A DNA stretch of 64,000 nucleotides from Marchantia polymorpha subsp. ruderalis. Lineage: Eukaryota > Streptophyta > Marchantiopsida > Marchantiales > Marchantiaceae. Made by a program: the position numbers and the translations under genes. The stretch is taken from contig AP031356.1 of NCBI GenBank assembly GCA_037833965.1, positions 25,504,501 to 25,568,500 on the forward strand, written 5' to 3'. The stretch's first letter is position 1, and each line of letters opens with the position of its first letter. The notes beneath the pieces were generated by a model. It did no database searches. It was not told the DNA's origin and was given only the letters and a program-made list of their open reading frames with translations. This document shows positions 55,124-64,000 of this stretch, in pieces.

Positions 55124-56327
55124 ACCCTCTGAGGGTTGTTGGCTCGTCAGCCAAACTCTCTTCTGCTTCCGGCCTGCTGTCCGGTTCAACGCGCCGTTCA
55201 GTTGGCCTTCCTTCCGCTTGTCGGCCTTCAGTCATCCGACTCGCAGTCGGCCGACTGTCAGTCCGTCCATCTCCTCCCGAAGGCCGTGGTGCCTTCTGTG
55301 CAGAGGTATCTGTCGTCTTCCCTAGAATCTGCGCGATTATCTCCTCCTGTGTGAGATTCCGCCGGGTCGGAGTTCGCCCGGTCTCCTCAGTACCAGTTGG
55401 CATTTTGCGTGCCCTCTGTTTTGGTCGACTGTGAGGCTCGGGGGTGGGCCGACCACGAGTCGGCGCAGCTGGCACTTCTGGCTGCTTGTCCTCAGGTCTC
55501 TCATCCCACTTCCGCTTTCGCGGAATGCGCTCACTTCGACGTTCTTCTGCTGCTCTTGCTGGAGCCGGAGCCGGAGGCGTACTGGCAGGTTCCTCGTCCG
55601 GATCCGTGTCTACTTCGGCCTCCCTCGAATATCTACCTGGATAGTTCCGGGTCAGCTGCGGAAACCGTGTTTTCTCAGCATTTGTCAAACATCCCATCGC
55701 CCGATAAAACATGATCAAGTAAGGCGATAGATGATTGAGGGTTCCTCCTTTCTCTTCTTGCGCATGTTGGCGCGTCACCTTCCACAAGAGCCGTGCCCAA
55801 TGCACTGGAGCTCCTGACAACACTAGCTCCACAAATTCTACCTGCCAACCATGCATGTAAGCGGTCTTGGTCGGCTGCAATATCTGCAGCAATGCAGTCG
55901 CGACATTTCTCCGCAATCGATCTTTGTAATCCCGTGTCCGGAAACCGTTCTTGGGATGTCTGGCAACTTTGAAGAGCTCATTGTAGGAGACTTCTTCCTC
56001 CTGGGATACCTTCACGCTATCGGCCTCGAAGAGGAGATCCCCTTCCTCGCCGGCACACCTGCCCAACACCTGCGCCCAGTTGCAAATGTCCCATCTTTCT
56101 GGATGTGGACGGAATCCGCGAGAGGGCTTGTGTCTCTCCTGCAGATACTCGCGCACCATCTCCGGACATGTCCAGTTCCACCCCCACAGGAGAAAATCGA
56201 GCTTCAGCCTCAGCAGCACATCTTGAAATGCGCGTAGACCGATCTGCGGCACCCTGAGTGGAGACACTCGCAGCTGGGGAACCTTCGACATTGCGTTGCC
56301 TGCACACACAAACGTTCTCCCTTTCAC
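55124..56327 (-). pseudogene. U3-encoded protein of copy C, N-terminal half
   Basis: Reading leftwards from the ATG at 56327, about 400 codons are open up to the R1 insertion point. The N-terminal domain parallels copy B closely: LRVPQIGLRAF, KLDFLLWGWNWTCPEMVREY, WAQVLGRCAG, NGFRTRDYKDRLRR, PVHWARLLWKVTRQHAQEEK, GGTLNHLSPYLIMFYR and PGRYSREAEVDTD. Then come the basic motif RIPRKRKW and the Pro/Arg-rich linker. Identity to B looks near 60% in this domain, with no stops or frameshifts. The gene was therefore probably intact until R1 inserted. Confidence 0.8.
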
Positions 56328-57651
56328 TCACTCTCTCACAATCGCCACTGCGCGTCGGCCGCTCAAGCACTGACTGCTCACTCTCTCTGCGCTCACGCTC
56401 AAGATCGCTACTCGCAATTCTCTCCAAGGTCTGTCAAGATCCTCGCGCAACTCGTCTCTGCACTCTCTCCTCTCACTGCAGGTCGCTCCGCTCTTGCGCG
56501 TAATCTTGGAAACTGGAAATCGCAAAATCAAGAATGAGAGAATGAGACTGAAGCGTAGTCTTTTCTTCTCCGATTTCAAGAACGTCCAACGTTCTTTACT
56601 GGTTACAACGTACGCAGCCGGCTATACGGCCTAACGGTTCGCCCTTTGCATGCGCGAATTCACGTCTCCGCACTGCGCGCATTCGCATGCGTAAATGTTG
56701 AATTCTCCCGCCGCCGCCACCTTCCGGACTCGAGTCCGCCGCAGGGTATACGTCGGCCATGTTGTCTTTTCCTAACCCGTCCCTCACCGGAGGTGTGTCG
56801 CCGCTGGTGCGTTCCTTATCCGTCGGCGCCTTGCTGGAGGCGCACATCTAGTCGGAGCGAATTACGCCGGCACGCAGTCGTACCGCTTATTTTGTCCTTT
56901 ATGCCTCGTCCATTGCTGCCGGCGCATATCCGCCAGCGCAACTCATGCCAGCGCATCCGGCCGTCAGCGCCACGTCGGAGGCGTACATCCGACCGGCGCT
57001 TTCCTTCCATGAACAGCCGCCAAAGGCGCTTCCGACTCTGAGTTGGTTTCCTCCTATGAGCGCGTGATTCCGCCGAAGGCGCATCGCCGAGGGCGTACGG
57101 GAACCTTTCCGGCTGTGAACCCTAGCGCGAACGGCGCATGTCCGGCTACGAGTTTTCCGACGCTCATAACTTCTCCGTCCCTGATCCATCTCCAACGCTC
57201 TTGGGCTCGTTAGAACGAGCGTCTTGAGCTCTTTCTAATGCAACTTCAACCAACTGGATCTACCGTGTATCCCGATCGTTATGAAGGTTTTCCCTTTTTG
57301 CGCTAGCGGCGCATCGCCGAAGGCGCACTCATGGTCGGACGCCTTCAGAGGTCCGGGCCCTTCTCCTGACGTCTTTAGCAAAACCTCCTCCTGAGGTGTC
57401 TGCGCCGGAAGCGTAGCTTCCTTATACGCTGGAGGCGCATGAGTAGAGACACCTCAAAAAAGGAGCTTTTGCCGAAGGCGCCGAAGACATTGGCGTTGGT
57501 ACATCCGACTACGTGATTCTTCGTGTCCTCGTGACGATCTCATCAATCCACTCTTTTTAACGTACCCTTTTCTAACTACAAACACTGCTTCGGTACTAGT
57601 TTTCTAAAATTGTTTAATATCTGCAAAAAAAACAAAAAGTGTGTTACCACA

Positions 57652-58072
57652 GGGACCATGCGCGGGGAACGATGGCGACTTTGTGTTCGAGAAGGAAAGT
57701 GTGAAGGTGACGCGCGCCAAAGAATTTACATTCGCCCCACTCTTCAAGAACCCGCGATCGAATACGAACTGATGGCGGACAGTGGAGAACAAGGACCCGA
57801 TGAGGTGTACGGTTGCACTAGCGGTGATGCATATCTTACGACCGCAACGCACAACCTATGTCACAACATGACAGGTCGGATTCTTTGAACGGGCAATGAG
57901 AGGGGAAGCAATCCATTGGGGGAAGATCTTCTTCGACCTAGTTTGGATGAATGTTAACAATAGATGGAAGGGAGTATTGATCAATCACATGACACTCTTC
58001 TTAGTCAATTTCTACAGAGGTATGGGATTACTGACGAAGAGTGAAGTTAAGCGATTCTCCAAGGAGCGGGAG
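57652..58072 (+). mobile_element. Copy D, right part: decayed U3 gene fragment
   Basis: Sequence resumes after the second GGGAC with codons for CAGNDGDFVFEKESVKVT, matching CAGMPGHLLFDSESIKVT of copy B. It continues, with two stops and a local frame change, through GEAIHWGKIFFDLV and LINHMTLFLVNFYRGMGLLT. Copy B cuts it at 58072 after KERE. The remainder of D should lie beyond the right end of copy B's element, outside the window. Confidence 0.75.
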
Positions 58073-58386
58073 TGTGGTACCCCACTTTTGGCAATTTTGA
58101 GGAAATTAAAACATTTTTGGAAAACTGTACCCTGGCAGCATTGTAAATAGCCTTCGGTACATCAAAACAGAGTGAATCCGGAAGATCGCGGGGATTCTCG
58201 AGGGATCTTGTAGAATCTGGGATTTGGGGTGCCGCAGTAAGGACAGGCACCACCCTCCCTGCGAGCTCCGCAGTTAGGATCTCTACAGCGCAAGGCGCAA
58301 AATCCGCCTTCGGAGGTTGCGTCCGCGGCTGTAGGGAAACCCCCCGTAATTAGGTAAACCCTCGGGCGCCTTGACCAAGTTAGGGT

Positions 58387-58422
58387 CCCGTTGGAAAGAG
58401 CTCGACGCGCTGATTCTAACGA
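58387..58422 (+). repeat. Shared LTR inverted-repeat module, copy B
   Basis: CCGTTGGAA pairs with TTCTAACG, one G-T wobble replacing a G-C pair of copy A. The position and surrounding blocks are the same as in copy A. Confidence 0.65.
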
Positions 58423-59316
58423 GCCCAAGAACGCTTGGAACGGACGGGGACTTAGGGAGTTATCGCTACTGGAAGAAACGGAGGCGGTCGCCTACGGCGG
58501 AAGGAGTTCGCCACCGGCGCGAATTCCGCCTACGCGGAAGGCGGAATCAAGTTTTGTCCTATGCGCGGACGAAGGCGTTCGCCTGTGCACAGGCGAAGTA
58601 GGGTTAGGGAAGGCGCGAAGTCCGCCTACGCACAGGCGTTCGCCTGCGCACAGGCACTTCGGCGTCGGCGGAAAATCCGCCTTGGGCCCTAGAAATGCGC
58701 CTTGTGAGGTAGAAAGTGTACGGCGCCTTCCGCGCCAGCGCAGCGCCGCGTACGTCGGAAGAGCCGCCAGAGTAATCCAACAGGTACGGACCGTGCGGAC
58801 GGCACGGGTGGATGCGCTCTTGGACGGACGGAGTTGCGGCGGCGGAAGCGCCAACGGAGGGACAAGGAACGGACAGACTGGACGGAGACGGCTGACCACG
58901 GTCAACGCCTTCCGCGCCAGCGCAGCGCCGCGGACGAAATTCGCCTGCGCACAGGCGAACGCCTGTGCACAGGAGGATGGAGTTCCGCACCGGCGGAGGA
59001 TCCACCGAGGCTTCCGCCTGCGCACAGGCAGGAGTTGAATTTTTGTCCGACATGCGGACACACGCGTCAAGGCAGAAGGAGATTGGCCGAGGGGCGGTAC
59101 GAACAAGTGTACCGCGCAAGGCGGAAAACTCGCCTTCGGCGCTACGCCCCCATGTCCGGAGGGTGACACGCTCGCGGAGTTCAAATCCGCCAATTCGAGC
59201 GTGAGAGTTTAATCGACGACGGCGGAGCGTGAAGCCGCGCGTGAGAGCGAAGACCGTTCCAGCGTACAGCCGGCGCGGCCATCAAGTGAGACGTTCTTCA
59301 CGACCAAGAGCCGACC

Positions 59317-62300
59317 ATGACCTTCGACCGGGCGGCGGAGAGCGTCCCATTCTTGAATTCGCGATTCCAATCTCTTGTGCGCGCTGCGCGCATCCATCTG
59401 CTGGCTGCGGACCATTCTCGTCGTCGTCGCACAGGAGATTTCTTGTTGATTGCGGGAGAAGTGAGTGCGCGTGATTTGGAATTGAGAGCGATTAGAGTTT
59501 GCCGAGAGAGAAAGAAACGCGGACAGTGCGGAAGTAGAATGAGCGGGCGAGCGAACCCCAGGAACGCAATGACGAGACCGAGCAGATTGCGGATGGTGCC
59601 ACTTCGCCTGCCGCAGAATGGGCTGCGCGCTTTCGAAGAGCGCTTAATAGCAAGAAAGCTCGATTTCTTGCTATGGGGATGGAATTACATCTGCGCGAAT
59701 ATGGTGCGCGAGTGGCTAGAGCCACAGGGACCACCCTCGCGCGGATTGCGTCCGCATGTTGACCGGTGGACAGTCCAAGATTGGGCGCAGGCGTTGGGAA
59801 GATGTGCTGGCATGCCAGGGCATCTCCTTTTCGACAGTGAGAGCATCAAGGTGACCAAGCAAGAAGAGGCGCAATTTGTGGAGCTGTTCAAGACCGGGAG
59901 GTCAACCAAGAATGGGTACAGGACCCGTGATTACAAGGATCGATTTCGCCGGACTTTGTCCGCGGCGCTGATGCAATTACTGCAGCCGCACCGCGCCTGC
60001 TACATCACATTGTGGCAGGTCTCTTTTGTGGAGTGCGTCATCGAGGGAACTCCAATTCACTGGGCGAGCATCCTGCACAGGGTGATGCGACAGCACGCGT
60101 TTGAGGAGAAGGGGGGAACTCTAAACCATCTTTCTCCTTTCCTCATCAATTTTTATCGACAGCGGAATTGTTTGACAGCGGCGGAGCTTGAACATTTTCC
60201 GCCATTGTCCATCGACCATCCCGGGAAGTATGTGCGGGAGAACGAGGTCGATACTGACGCAGAGGAGTCCCCGACTTCTACCCCATCAAGACGGAGAGAC
60301 GAAGGGAGACACACCCCTGCAGCGCGAGTGCCGCGGAAGCGGCGATGGAGGGAAGAGTCCGAAGAGGAGCAGCATCAAGAACTCTCTGCTCCCATTCGAC
60401 CGCGGCCGCTGTGCGAGCCATACAGCCGGCCTAAGCAGAAGGCACGCAGACTGGTGTTGCCAGCTGACAGTGCAGACACGGCGACGATTGCGACGGAGAT
60501 AGGAAGTGCGTCGCCAGAGAGGCGAGAGGAAGCGCGGACGACCGCAGGAGCGACGGGCCACGCTGCAACCTCGTCGGGAGAGAGGCCGCCTACGGGCCAA
60601 GGGCCTCCGGAGTTACCACGTGCGATGCGGACAGAGGTTCCGTTTGCGCACAGGCGAACCTCCGCGGACGGACGAGCCTCCGCGGACCGGCGAACACAAG
60701 TGGACGTGGATCTACGCTTACGCGTGGGAAGGAGCAGTTCGCCTGTGCACAGGTCACCTGTGCACAGAACACCTCCGCACGTGCCGCCTGTGCACAGGCA
60801 AGAATCACCCCCGTTCCAACGTAGGAAGGGGAAGGAGCCGGCGGAAGAACCGCCTACGAGACACCGGCCCTCGGGGCCAGACCCTCCGGCGCACCACGCG
60901 CCGCAATTCGCGCCTTCGGCGCCAGGGCCTTCGAGCCGAGGGGACACGAGCAGAGAGCGTGCGGAGGCCGCACCATCGGCGGGAAGTACGCCGATAGATT
61001 CGCCTTCGGCGGTAGGGCCTATAGGCCAAGGAACATCGAGCGTGCGGCCCCCGGCCATGTCGCCTTCGGCGATAGATGTCCGCGGCGCTACGCCTGCGGC
61101 GGACAAGGCGCCGGCAAATGCGCCTGCGCACGGGCCGGGCACAGCCCCCACGGACCGATCGAGGGAGCAGCAGACGGAGGAGCGGAGTGACTGTCCGCGG
61201 GACGACATCTCGATGCGCGATGCGCAATCCAACCCCGCGCAGCCACCCTCCGCTCGATCGCCTTCGGCGACGGACGACGGCGACAGAGAGAATGAGGTGG
61301 GCAATCAACCAGCGAGCGACGGGGATGCCGCTCGGATACATTCGCCTTCCGCCTTAGACATTTTGGCGACGAGCAGCGAGGCCGCAGCCGTGCCTTCGCA
61401 GGCAGCACACGTCGAGGACGTGCAGCCCCACTCGGGGCAGTCGCCAACGCAATCAATGGCGACTGAAATTCTCCACTCGGATGATGACGACGGGGGCTCC
61501 ACGGAAGAAATGTCAGGAGCAGAAGACACCGAGGAGGAGGAGGAGGAAATTGTTGGAGCGCCGGCGGCGGCGCTCTCTGAGCAGGTGATTCCGTTGCTGC
61601 GGTACTTGGATCGCAAGGTCGATAAATACGCCGACCCACTCCAGCCGGGATCTTACATCGAGTTAGTGCGCAGGAGGACTCGCACTAAAGTCCACACCAG
61701 CAAGCTATTAGCTAGAGTGGACCAGGAGTTGAGGGACTTGAAGGAGAAGCATGAGTGCTTGTGGGGACAGTACAAGCTTAATCAGAAGTTCTACAAGCAC
61801 TCCGAGAAGATGAAGGATGAGAAACTGGGCGAGCTCACCAAGGAGCAGGTGAAGGTCAAGGAAGCACTCAACTCTGAGCAGGCCCAGAATCGGATTTTGT
61901 CAGAGGAGCTCATGCGACAGACGCGGTTGTTGGAACAATGTCAGCTCGCACGGCAGGCGGATGAAGAATTAATCCGCAGTTTGCAGTCAGAGTGTGGCGA
62001 ATTGAGAGCGCAACGTGCTGAAGCCGAATCGCAATTAGTGACGATTGAAGAGGATCGCAGGAAGGAGGCGGATCGCACGAAGGTGGAGACGGCGAGGCGA
62101 GTCGCCCACTGTCTCAAGGGCTACGCCCACTGGGAAGTGAAGGCGCAGGAGAAACTCACACTGCGTGAGTTTGAATTGCGCGCAGCCGGGTTGTTGTCAG
62201 GCGACAGTAGGAGTCGGCGGAAGGTAGCGAAGAAGCTCGAGGCCTTTCTGTCGAAGGCGCAGGATACCATGTCCGCCCTCGAGGGGGAGGTGTCCGCGGC

Positions 62301-62436
62301 GTTGCAGCGGTTGGGACTGCGCAGTCGAGCGGAAGAGTGGCAGGGTAGAGAGTTAGTGCGCGGCAGTCGGCCGCGCAGGAGACGTAGTACAGGTTCCGCG
62401 GAGTGTAGTGTAGCGTGGTTCCGTGCAGGCGTGTAG
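59317..62436 (+). CDS. LTR(U3)-encoded large protein of unknown function, intact
   Basis: The frame has 1039 codons and lies wholly inside the LTR, upstream of its TATA box. Homology with copies C and D begins near residues 75-85, so ATG 59539 (residue 75) is an alternative start. The conserved N-terminal domain is about 85-320 (KLDFLLWGWNYICANMVREW, WAQALGRCAG, NGYRTRDYKDRFRR, GGTLNHLSPFLINFYR). A basic NLS-like PRKRRW lies at 339-344. A Pro/Ser/Ala/Arg-rich linker spans 355-715, with an acidic patch at 721-745. The C-terminal domain (753-1030) has a coiled coil at about 795-925 and a strongly conserved end (CLKGYAHWEV, DSRSRRKVAKKLE, RRRRSTGSAEC). The layout faintly recalls plant transposon-protein or plant-mobile-domain families, but I cannot assign it. 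It is not Gag, Pol or Env. A nuclear role is inferred only from the basic motif. Confidence 0.8.
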   Translation: MTFDRAAESVPFLNSRFQSLVRAARIHLLAADHSRRRRTGDFLLIAGEVSARDLELRAIRVCRERKKRGQCGSRMSGRANPRNAMTRPSRLRMVPLRLPQNGLRAFEERLIARKLDFLLWGWNYICANMVREWLEPQGPPSRGLRPHVDRWTVQDWAQALGRCAGMPGHLLFDSESIKVTKQEEAQFVELFKTGRSTKNGYRTRDYKDRFRRTLSAALMQLLQPHRACYITLWQVSFVECVIEGTPIHWASILHRVMRQHAFEEKGGTLNHLSPFLINFYRQRNCLTAAELEHFPPLSIDHPGKYVRENEVDTDAEESPTSTPSRRRDEGRHTPAARVPRKRRWREESEEEQHQELSAPIRPRPLCEPYSRPKQKARRLVLPADSADTATIATEIGSASPERREEARTTAGATGHAATSSGERPPTGQGPPELPRAMRTEVPFAHRRTSADGRASADRRTQVDVDLRLRVGRSSSPVHRSPVHRTPPHVPPVHRQESPPFQRRKGKEPAEEPPTRHRPSGPDPPAHHAPQFAPSAPGPSSRGDTSRERAEAAPSAGSTPIDSPSAVGPIGQGTSSVRPPAMSPSAIDVRGATPAADKAPANAPAHGPGTAPTDRSREQQTEERSDCPRDDISMRDAQSNPAQPPSARSPSATDDGDRENEVGNQPASDGDAARIHSPSALDILATSSEAAAVPSQAAHVEDVQPHSGQSPTQSMATEILHSDDDDGGSTEEMSGAEDTEEEEEEIVGAPAAALSEQVIPLLRYLDRKVDKYADPLQPGSYIELVRRRTRTKVHTSKLLARVDQELRDLKEKHECLWGQYKLNQKFYKHSEKMKDEKLGELTKEQVKVKEALNSEQAQNRILSEELMRQTRLLEQCQLARQADEELIRSLQSECGELRAQRAEAESQLVTIEEDRRKEADRTKVETARRVAHCLKGYAHWEVKAQEKLTLREFELRAAGLLSGDSRSRRKVAKKLEAFLSKAQDTMSALEGEVSAALQRLGLRSRAEEWQGRELVRGSRPRRRRSTGSAECSVAWFRAGV

Positions 62437-62472
62437 CGTAGTGCAGTGTAGTGTTAGTTAGGATTTAGAAGG

Positions 62473-62501
62473 TATAAAATAGTTCCAGGCGTTTTGCCTG
62501 G
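62473..62501 (+). promoter_or_regulatory. LTR TATA box and hairpin, copy B
   Basis: TATAAA at 62473-62478 and the hairpin CCAGGC-GTTTT-GCCTGG at 62485-62501. Just beyond, GGGTTC and GAACCC could form a second, longer-loop stem. It probably drives the genomic RNA; R/U5 would be about 940 bp. Confidence 0.65.
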
Positions 62502-63463
62502 GGTTCTTTCCCATCAGAAGTGCAGATCAGGAACCCATTTCCTTTGCGTGTTTGTGTCCTTGAGTTCTGTCACCACGCACGAGGAGTTACAACTTAGCGT
62601 TCCGCATTTTGTAGCTGAAGGCCTTCGGCCGAATGTTCAGAGCTAGTACATTGGTTAGAGACTTGAGTAGTTCGGAACTGCACCTGCGGGTGACTGCCGA
62701 TGCTCAGAGCCAGTGACTAGTTAGATACTTGAACAGTTTCGCCCCTACACCTTCGAGTGTTTCTTTCTGATTGTACTCCTTGGGATTTTTCCCCTGAATG
62801 CCAAAGTGAAGTTTTGCTACTTCGTGTAAGCCTTGGTTGTAAATTCAGGTTACGCTGCAGCAGGTGCCTTGAGGGTAACCCCTGTAGTATTTCTGGGAAT
62901 GACAAGTGCCTGAGAATTCAAACTCTTCAATAGACTGTTGTTGTGTTACTGGAATGTTTCACAGTGAGTCCTTCAGTGCGGACCTGTGTTCTCTGCGCGT
63001 TTTGTGAGTTGAGAGTGTTGTTCACCGCGTAGGAGTGACTTCGATCCGAAGTAGGCAGTCCAAACCGGGTTTCCTACACTAGCAGCAAGCTAGTGGAAGT
63101 GTTGTAAAAGCCGGAGTTGGAAGTCACTGCCCGCAGCTTTGCCGAGTGTGCTCGCGAGAGACTTTCCCCCTGAAATCTTGAAGTAGAGGTCCTAACGGAT
63201 CTCTGGGTTGTGTTTCTGTAGTTTCAGGTGTGTGTGTGTGTGTTACGCTGCACTGTGCGACCTCCGAGTGCGCTCCGAGTGGACACTTGCAGTATTTCTG
63301 GGAGTGACAGTCGCCTGAGAATTCAAACTCCTCAATAGTCTGTTAAAACGTGACACTTTGTACCCTGTGTGTTCCTCTGTCCCTGTGGGTTCGACCTTTC
63401 TACCACTATATTGCAGTTTTAGCCTTTAGTGGGTTATTACATAAGAAGCCGACAACTTCTTTT

Positions 63464-63482
63464 TGGCGCCGCTGCCGGGGAC
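63464..63482 (+). other. Primer-binding site of copy B element
   Basis: TGGCGCCGCTGCCGGGGAC is one base off the TGGCGCCGTTGCCGGGGA site typical of plant Athila/Tat-type Ty3 elements (tRNA-Asp type). It lies 22 nt after the LTR end rather than immediately next to it. Confidence 0.8.
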
Positions 63483-63527
63483 AGTTGCGTCAACACCGGG
63501 GTTTTTACGAGCAGCCATGCTCGGTGA

Positions 63528-64000
63528 ATGTCGACTGGGGCTGGCGGGAGCAACCTAAGTGCTAGAGCTGTCCGCAAGTTCCGACGAGATTCAGAGAAGG
63601 CCGTGGAAGAGACACGGCGTCAAAACAAGAAAACACCAAAAAGAGTACCTAAGCCTAGTTCGGCCGGCATCCTTGGGGAACCTACCCCCGACGACTCGGA
63701 ACCAAACTTGGTGCTTACAGTTCTACTAGATATTCCCTGCACGGACCCGCCTAGTGAAGTAGAACCGACCGCCCGAGAACCGTCGACAGACACACCGATG
63801 GCGGACGGACAAGCCAATGTGCGGCTACCTCAGCCGATTACTAAACATTCCTACCCGAAGTACAAAGGGAGTGGGGATGACGACGATGCAGATTCATACA
63901 TCAAGTTGTTCGAATCGGTGTCTATTGCCAATCGCGAGATCGCAGACGACGACCGACTAAGGATCTTTCCGAGCCTTCTGCGGAAGAAAGCGAGGAGTTG
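63528..64000 (+). CDS. gag: Gag of copy B element, N-terminal part (runs off window)
   Basis: The ATG at 63528 opens a frame that stays open for 157 codons to the window edge. A basic N-terminal region (RAVRKFRRDSEKAVEETRR) is followed by an acidic/proline-rich stretch. The start of a Ty3-type capsid follows: LPQPITKHSYPKYKGSGDDD and DSYIKLFESVSIANREI, the counterpart of LPKFYGTKDEDPSRHMERY in R1. This proves that the 5.37-kb repeat upstream is an LTR and not a separate gene. Confidence 0.8.
   Translation, partial: MSTGAGGSNLSARAVRKFRRDSEKAVEETRRQNKKTPKRVPKPSSAGILGEPTPDDSEPNLVLTVLLDIPCTDPPSEVEPTAREPSTDTPMADGQANVRLPQPITKHSYPKYKGSGDDDDADSYIKLFESVSIANREIADDDRLRIFPSLLRKKARS

Larger units (their letters stand above)
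42736..57651 (-). mobile_element. Copy C: giant solo LTR on the minus strand, split by R1
   Basis: Read on the - strand it starts TGTGGTAACAC (57651) and ends GGTTATTACA (42736). GGGAC flanks it at 42731-42735 and 57652-57656, a perfect 5-bp duplication. Without R1 and the ACCCT duplication it is about 4.88 kb. Its ends, U3 gene, TATA box with hairpin and inverted-repeat module match copies A and B, but it is clearly more diverged. No internal region is present, so it is a solo LTR. Confidence 0.9.
58073..64000 (+). mobile_element. Copy B: 5' part of a giant-LTR Ty3-type retrotransposon
   Basis: The LTR spans 58073-63441 (5369 bp, TGTGGTACCCC...GGGTTATTACA). A primer-binding site at 63464 and the beginning of gag at 63528 follow; the rest runs off the window. 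It inserted into copy D; the preceding five bases are GGGAG, so GGGAG should recur after its 3' LTR. The LTR is collinear with solo LTR A and carries an intact gene in U3. Confidence 0.9.

Noticed and set aside
59317-62436. Interpreting the 1039-codon ORF as an ordinary host gene beside a retrotransposon
   Set aside because: The repeat containing it has LTR ends, occurs as a solo unit with AGTGA duplication (copy A) and GGGAC duplication (copy C), and is followed by a primer site and gag in copy B.

Overview
The window looks like nuclear DNA of a land plant, most probably a bryophyte (a liverwort such as Marchantia would fit). This is an inference from three secreted-type plant polyphenol oxidases (tyrosinase family) with no chloroplast transit peptide, a proline-rich cell-wall protein, and typical plant LTR and LINE retroelements. 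There are no bacterial operons, CRISPR arrays or recognisable rRNA/tRNA genes.

Layout. 1-5050: no gene recognised. 5062-6201: TATA box, leader and one-exon gene for a secreted PPYEYK-type proline-rich wall protein. 10190-41850: a segmental tandem array of polyphenol oxidase (PPO) units. Each complete unit has about 2 kb of upstream flank, a promoter with TATA box and MYB-like site at fixed spacing, a 5'UTR intron of 221-232 nt, a 620-codon uninterrupted coding exon and about 1.4 kb of downstream flank. The genes are at 13251-15113, 29705-31567 and 37996-39858. An orphan piece of upstream flank without a gene lies at 10190-10900. Units 1 and 2 are separated by a decayed LINE (17400-19260), a decayed Ty1/copia fragment (20148-21260) and a 5.36-kb solo LTR (copy A, 21768-27129, duplication AGTGA).

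42076-64000 is a nested retroelement cluster. The oldest layer is a decayed LTR (copy D, + strand). A solo LTR of the same superfamily (copy C, - strand, 42736-57651, duplication GGGAC) inserted into D. A young 10.04-kb Ty3/gypsy element, here called R1 (45088-55123, duplication ACCCT, LTRs apparently identical except for a 15-bp indel), inserted into C. D is cut again at 58072 by copy B, the 5.37-kb 5' LTR of a further element whose primer-binding site and gag start are in the window and which runs off the right edge.

The most unusual object is the giant LTR family A/B/C/D. Each LTR carries, upstream of the retroviral-type TATA box and therefore in U3, a gene for a large protein: a conserved N-terminal domain, a basic nuclear-localisation-like motif, a long Pro/Ser/Ala-rich linker, an acidic patch and a conserved coiled-coil C-terminal domain. 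It is intact in B (1039 codons), split only by R1 in C, hit by four in-frame stops but no frameshift in A, and fragmentary in D. Because the gene is in the LTR, solo-LTR formation leaves it behind. LTRs of this family and of R1 also share a short module with an inverted repeat, and two hairpins show base changes that keep pairing between copies.
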